Positions 6,037 to 7,631 of a DNA stretch of 7,631 bases are shown one piece after another. Position 1 is the stretch's first letter; each line of letters begins with the position of its first letter. Made by a program: the position numbers and the translations under genes. This DNA comes from Oscillospiraceae bacterium (lineage in GTDB: Bacteria > Bacillota > Clostridia > Oscillospirales > Ruminococcaceae). A model generated the notes under the pieces. That model made no database searches, was not told the origin of the DNA, and worked only from the letters and a program-made list of their open reading frames with translations. The DNA lies in NCBI GenBank assembly GCA_031281115.1, contig JAITFV010000210.1:1-7631 (forward strand), read 5' to 3'.

Positions 6037-6153
6037 TGTAGGGGCGGGTTTCCATGCCCGCCCGTTGCGGCGCGTTCGCCGGTCGGGTTTCCGCCGGTTG
6101 GGCGGTCGGGTTCCTGCCGGTTAGGCGGTCGGGGGTGGAACCCCGACCCTACA
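6037..6153. repeat. 117-bp GC-rich inverted-repeat element with TGTAGGG ends
   Basis: The ends are TGTAGGG (6037-6043) and CCCTACA (6147-6153). Reading inward on opposite strands, both ends follow the plan TGTAGGG-x-CGGG-x-TTCCA then a C-rich return, giving imperfect terminal inverted repeats of about 27 bp, each of which folds back on itself: GGGCGGG/CCCGCCC (6042-6063) and GGTCGGGG/CCCCGACC (6127-6148). The centre contains two 23-bp tandem-like units beginning GCCGGTTGGG and GCCGGTTAGG. It starts immediately after the small gene's stop and its right end forms the stop codon of the DUF512 gene. It may also act as a bidirectional barrier between two convergent genes, though no T-tract marks a classic terminator. 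Confidence 0.85.
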
Positions 6154-7486
6154 GAAGCGCGTCATAAAGCGCCGCGCCGTCTATTTCGATTACGCGCACC
6201 GGAATCCCCAGCGCGGCTTGTACATCTTTGACAGTAACATCGTCTAAGAAAACATCTTCTTCTGCCCGGTGCTGATTCACGCGGCGTGAAGATACCCGGT
6301 GCCGATACGCGCGGCGTGAAGATGCCCGGTGCTGATACGCGCGGCGTGAAGATACCCGGTGCTGATACGCGCGGCGTGAAGATGCCCGGGGCATCTTCAC
6401 GCGAAGCATAGCCGTCGGAATCAGCAGTTCTTCGCCGAGGTCGCAGGAGCGCAGCTGATTTATCAAGTCTTGTCCCGTAATCAGCCCCGCGACTGTGACC
6501 GAGTGTCCGAAGAAATCATTTTTAATTGCATAAACCTGCACGTTTGCGCTTGATTTTTTCACAAGCTCTTTTATAAAAGGTGCGGCTGAAACGCCGGTCG
6601 CGATTGATTTTTTACGGCAGCAGCGCGCAGTCACCGGGCGATTGCAAACCGCCCTTGCAAATTCATGTTCCAAAAGCCTTAACATACCCACCCCGTTCTC
6701 GTACTGCGGGAAGTCACCGTAATGCTCATAAGGCGGCAGTTCGCGCTCTGCTAACAGATAAAGTTCATCGGAAGCATAAGGCGTGACACCATCGGCGAAT
6801 CCGAAGCTGTTGATTATCTCAAGCGCGGCATTTGCGCTTTCTTTGTTAAAAGGCCGGAGCGGCGTTAAATTCTCGCGGTATTTCGTAAGCCCGACAGGCA
6901 CACAAGCAATGCTGTTTACATTCATCGCAGTTAAATCCGCGAGAGTTTTTTTCAAGTACGCGCCGTCATTGATTCCGGGGCAGATTACAACTTGACAATT
7001 CAGTTCAACGCCTGCTTTTGCCATTCTGTAAAGATATTCTAATACCTCACCCGCGTTTTTATTACCTATCATTTCACAGCGGAGCGCCTTGTCCGTTGTG
7101 TGAACCGACACATTCATGGATAGCTTCATTTTAATTATACGCTCAACATCGCGCTCTGTCAAGTTTGTGAGCGAAATATAATTCCCCTGCAAAAACGAAA
7201 GCCGCGAATCATCATCTTTAAAATACAGCGTTTCCCGCAAGCCGCCTTGAGTGTCGGAGGAAATTCGGGGCGGGAGCTGGTCAATAAAACAGAAAACGCA
7301 CTTGTTATTGCAATGCCGCTCTTCGTCCATCAGGTACGTTTCAAATTCCAGCCCGAAGTCATCGCCGTAGAACATATAGTCAAGGCAGTCATGAATGTTT
7401 TGACCGTTAATTGAAACAAGCCGTGAACCTGCTTTGATTCCGGCTTTATCGGCAGGTGAATTTTTAATTACATTTATAATTTTCAT
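6149..7486 (-). CDS. DUF512 protein: PDZ plus radical-SAM-like, with repeat insertion
   Basis: This 445-aa cytosolic protein belongs to the DUF512 family common in Clostridia, with no established reaction that I know of. A PDZ-like domain (about 1-45, starting MKIINVIKNSPADKAGIKAG) is followed by CNNKCVFCFIDQLP, whose Cys59, Cys63 and Cys66 (C-x3-C-x2-C) suit a radical-SAM iron-sulfur cluster, then the family block ETLYFKDDDSRLSFLQGNYI. A barrel region and the C-terminal DUF512 domain follow, ending EEDVFLDDVTV...GIPVRVIEIDG. Two oddities stand out: an Arg-rich four-copy 10-aa repeat (residues 369-408) interrupts the normally continuous MLR...EDVFLDD region, and RISSDTQGG (74-82) seems added after the cysteine motif. 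The ATG at 7486 is chosen over an in-frame GTG at 7510; GGTGA lies just upstream. The stop comes from a repeat element. Confidence 0.9.
   Translation of the reverse strand: MKIINVIKNSPADKAGIKAGSRLVSINGQNIHDCLDYMFYGDDFGLEFETYLMDEERHCNNKCVFCFIDQLPPRISSDTQGGLRETLYFKDDDSRLSFLQGNYISLTNLTERDVERIIKMKLSMNVSVHTTDKALRCEMIGNKNAGEVLEYLYRMAKAGVELNCQVVICPGINDGAYLKKTLADLTAMNVNSIACVPVGLTKYRENLTPLRPFNKESANAALEIINSFGFADGVTPYASDELYLLAERELPPYEHYGDFPQYENGVGMLRLLEHEFARAVCNRPVTARCCRKKSIATGVSAAPFIKELVKKSSANVQVYAIKNDFFGHSVTVAGLITGQDLINQLRSCDLGEELLIPTAMLRVKMPRASSRRAYQHRVSSRRAYQHRASSRRAYRHRVSSRRVNQHRAEEDVFLDDVTVKDVQAALGIPVRVIEIDGAALYDALL
6263..6382 (-). repeat. In-frame 4 x 30-bp minisatellite in the DUF512 gene
   Basis: Four consecutive 30-bp units, read on the minus strand, each encode ten residues: SSRRAYQHRV, SSRRAYQHRA, SSRRAYRHRV and SSRRVNQHRA. 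The last codon alternates GTA, GCA, GTA, GCA, so the array may have grown as a 60-bp pair. The insert adds 40 basic residues (12 Arg and 4 His) without breaking the frame. Confidence 0.95.
6374..6402. repeat. 29-bp perfect palindrome at the edge of the minisatellite
   Basis: The arms GCGTGAAGATGCCC (6374-6387) and GGGCATCTTCACGC (6389-6402) are perfectly complementary around one central base. The left arm runs into the first minisatellite unit, while the right arm encodes the preceding VKMPRA codons. Confidence 0.95.
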
Positions 7487-7542
7487 ATTTTCACCATGTC
7501 CCTCCCGCACTAACGCAAAACGAAAAGCTTCATCATCCCCGT

Positions 7543-7548
7543 TTTATA
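7543..7548 (-). promoter_or_regulatory. Candidate -10 box for the DUF512 gene
   Basis: On the minus strand this reads TATAAA, followed by C, about 56 bases before the ATG at 7486 and just after the AT-rich hairpin. No acceptable -35 hexamer is visible at 16-18 bases. The order hairpin, TATA box, gene mirrors that upstream of the FkbM gene. Confidence 0.25.
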
Positions 7549-7551
7549 GTC

Positions 7552-7588
7552 CTTTAACTTAAAAAGCGTTTCGCTTTTTAAGTTAAAG
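7552..7588. repeat. AT-rich 17-bp-arm hairpin
   Basis: CTTTAACTTAAAAAGCG (7552-7568) and CGCTTTTTAAGTTAAAG (7572-7588) are perfectly complementary around a TTT loop. It lies upstream of the DUF512 gene and next to two GC-rich hairpins, forming a tandem hairpin cluster that runs to the window end. It might terminate transcription arriving from outside, but a dispersed repeat is as likely. Confidence 0.85.
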
Positions 7589-7594
7589 GGGCTT

Positions 7595-7631
7595 GCGCTG
7601 TTGCGACAGCGCCCGCTGCGCTCACGCAGCG
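7595..7631. repeat. Two GC-rich hairpins including the right copy of the 27-bp repeat
   Basis: GCGCTGT-TGCG-ACAGCGC (7595-7612) is followed by CGCTGCG-CTCA-CGCAGCG (7614-7631). The last 27 bases (7605-7631) are identical to the first 27 of the window. The window stops exactly at the end of the second hairpin. Confidence 0.9.

Noticed and set aside
6263..6400. 30-bp direct repeats resembling a CRISPR array
   Set aside because: The units abut with no spacers and keep the reading frame of the DUF512 gene, so this is a coding minisatellite.
7552..7588. Intrinsic terminator
   Set aside because: The stem is AT-rich rather than GC-rich and neither side is followed by a clean run of T, so only a hairpin repeat is claimed.
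1..7631. Complete circular plasmid or phage, suggested by matching ends
   Set aside because: The gene content is chromosomal housekeeping with no replication or mobilisation gene, and the shared 27 bp is a hairpin repeat likely to be dispersed.

Overview
The window looks like a chromosomal piece of a Bacillota (Firmicutes) genome, most likely an uncultured Clostridia/Oscillospiraceae-type anaerobe. The reasons are strong AGGAGG-type ribosome binding sites, moderate GC content, a clustered der-plsY-gpsA set with a DUF512 radical-SAM-like gene just upstream (an arrangement I recall from Clostridia), and many short palindromic interspersed repeats. The taxon is inferred from gene content and cannot be fixed from the sequence alone.

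Layout. Positions 1-101 hold hairpin-forming repeats and a -10-like box ahead of a plus-strand pair: an FkbM-type methyltransferase (102-1184) and an unrecognised membrane-anchored protein (1244-2044). Converging on them is a minus-strand housekeeping cluster, read right to left: a small XRE/HTH regulator (5441-5229), der/engA (5229-3913), plsY (3856-3158) and gpsA (3090-2074). GpsA makes sn-glycerol-3-phosphate and PlsY acylates it to lysophosphatidate, so two consecutive steps of phospholipid synthesis sit behind the ribosome-assembly GTPase Der. Further right, and also on the minus strand, is a DUF512 protein (7486-6149) with PDZ, radical-SAM-like and DUF512 parts.

Between DUF512 and der lies an accessory-looking block (about 5229-6153). 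It holds the XRE gene, a divergent sigma70 promoter matching consensus at both hexamers plus the extended -10, a 97-bp inverted-repeat element in the leader, and a small helical protein gene (5761-6036) with a near-perfect Shine-Dalgarno. It reads as a small regulator/effector pair placed inside a conserved gene neighbourhood, with the XRE stop overlapping the der start by one base.

The most unusual theme is how short repeats interact with genes. Two inverted-repeat elements (3105-3161 and 6037-6153) end in GTAGGG, and in each case that end supplies the TAG stop codon of the neighbouring gene (plsY and DUF512). The DUF512 gene also carries an in-frame 4 x 30-bp minisatellite that splits its conserved C-terminal domain and abuts a 29-bp palindrome, and probably a second 27-bp in-frame insertion beside its cysteine motif. 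A 27-bp sequence is identical at both extreme ends of the window, which may reflect a dispersed repeat or an assembly boundary. I see no rRNA, tRNA, CRISPR array, transposase gene or convincing intrinsic terminator.
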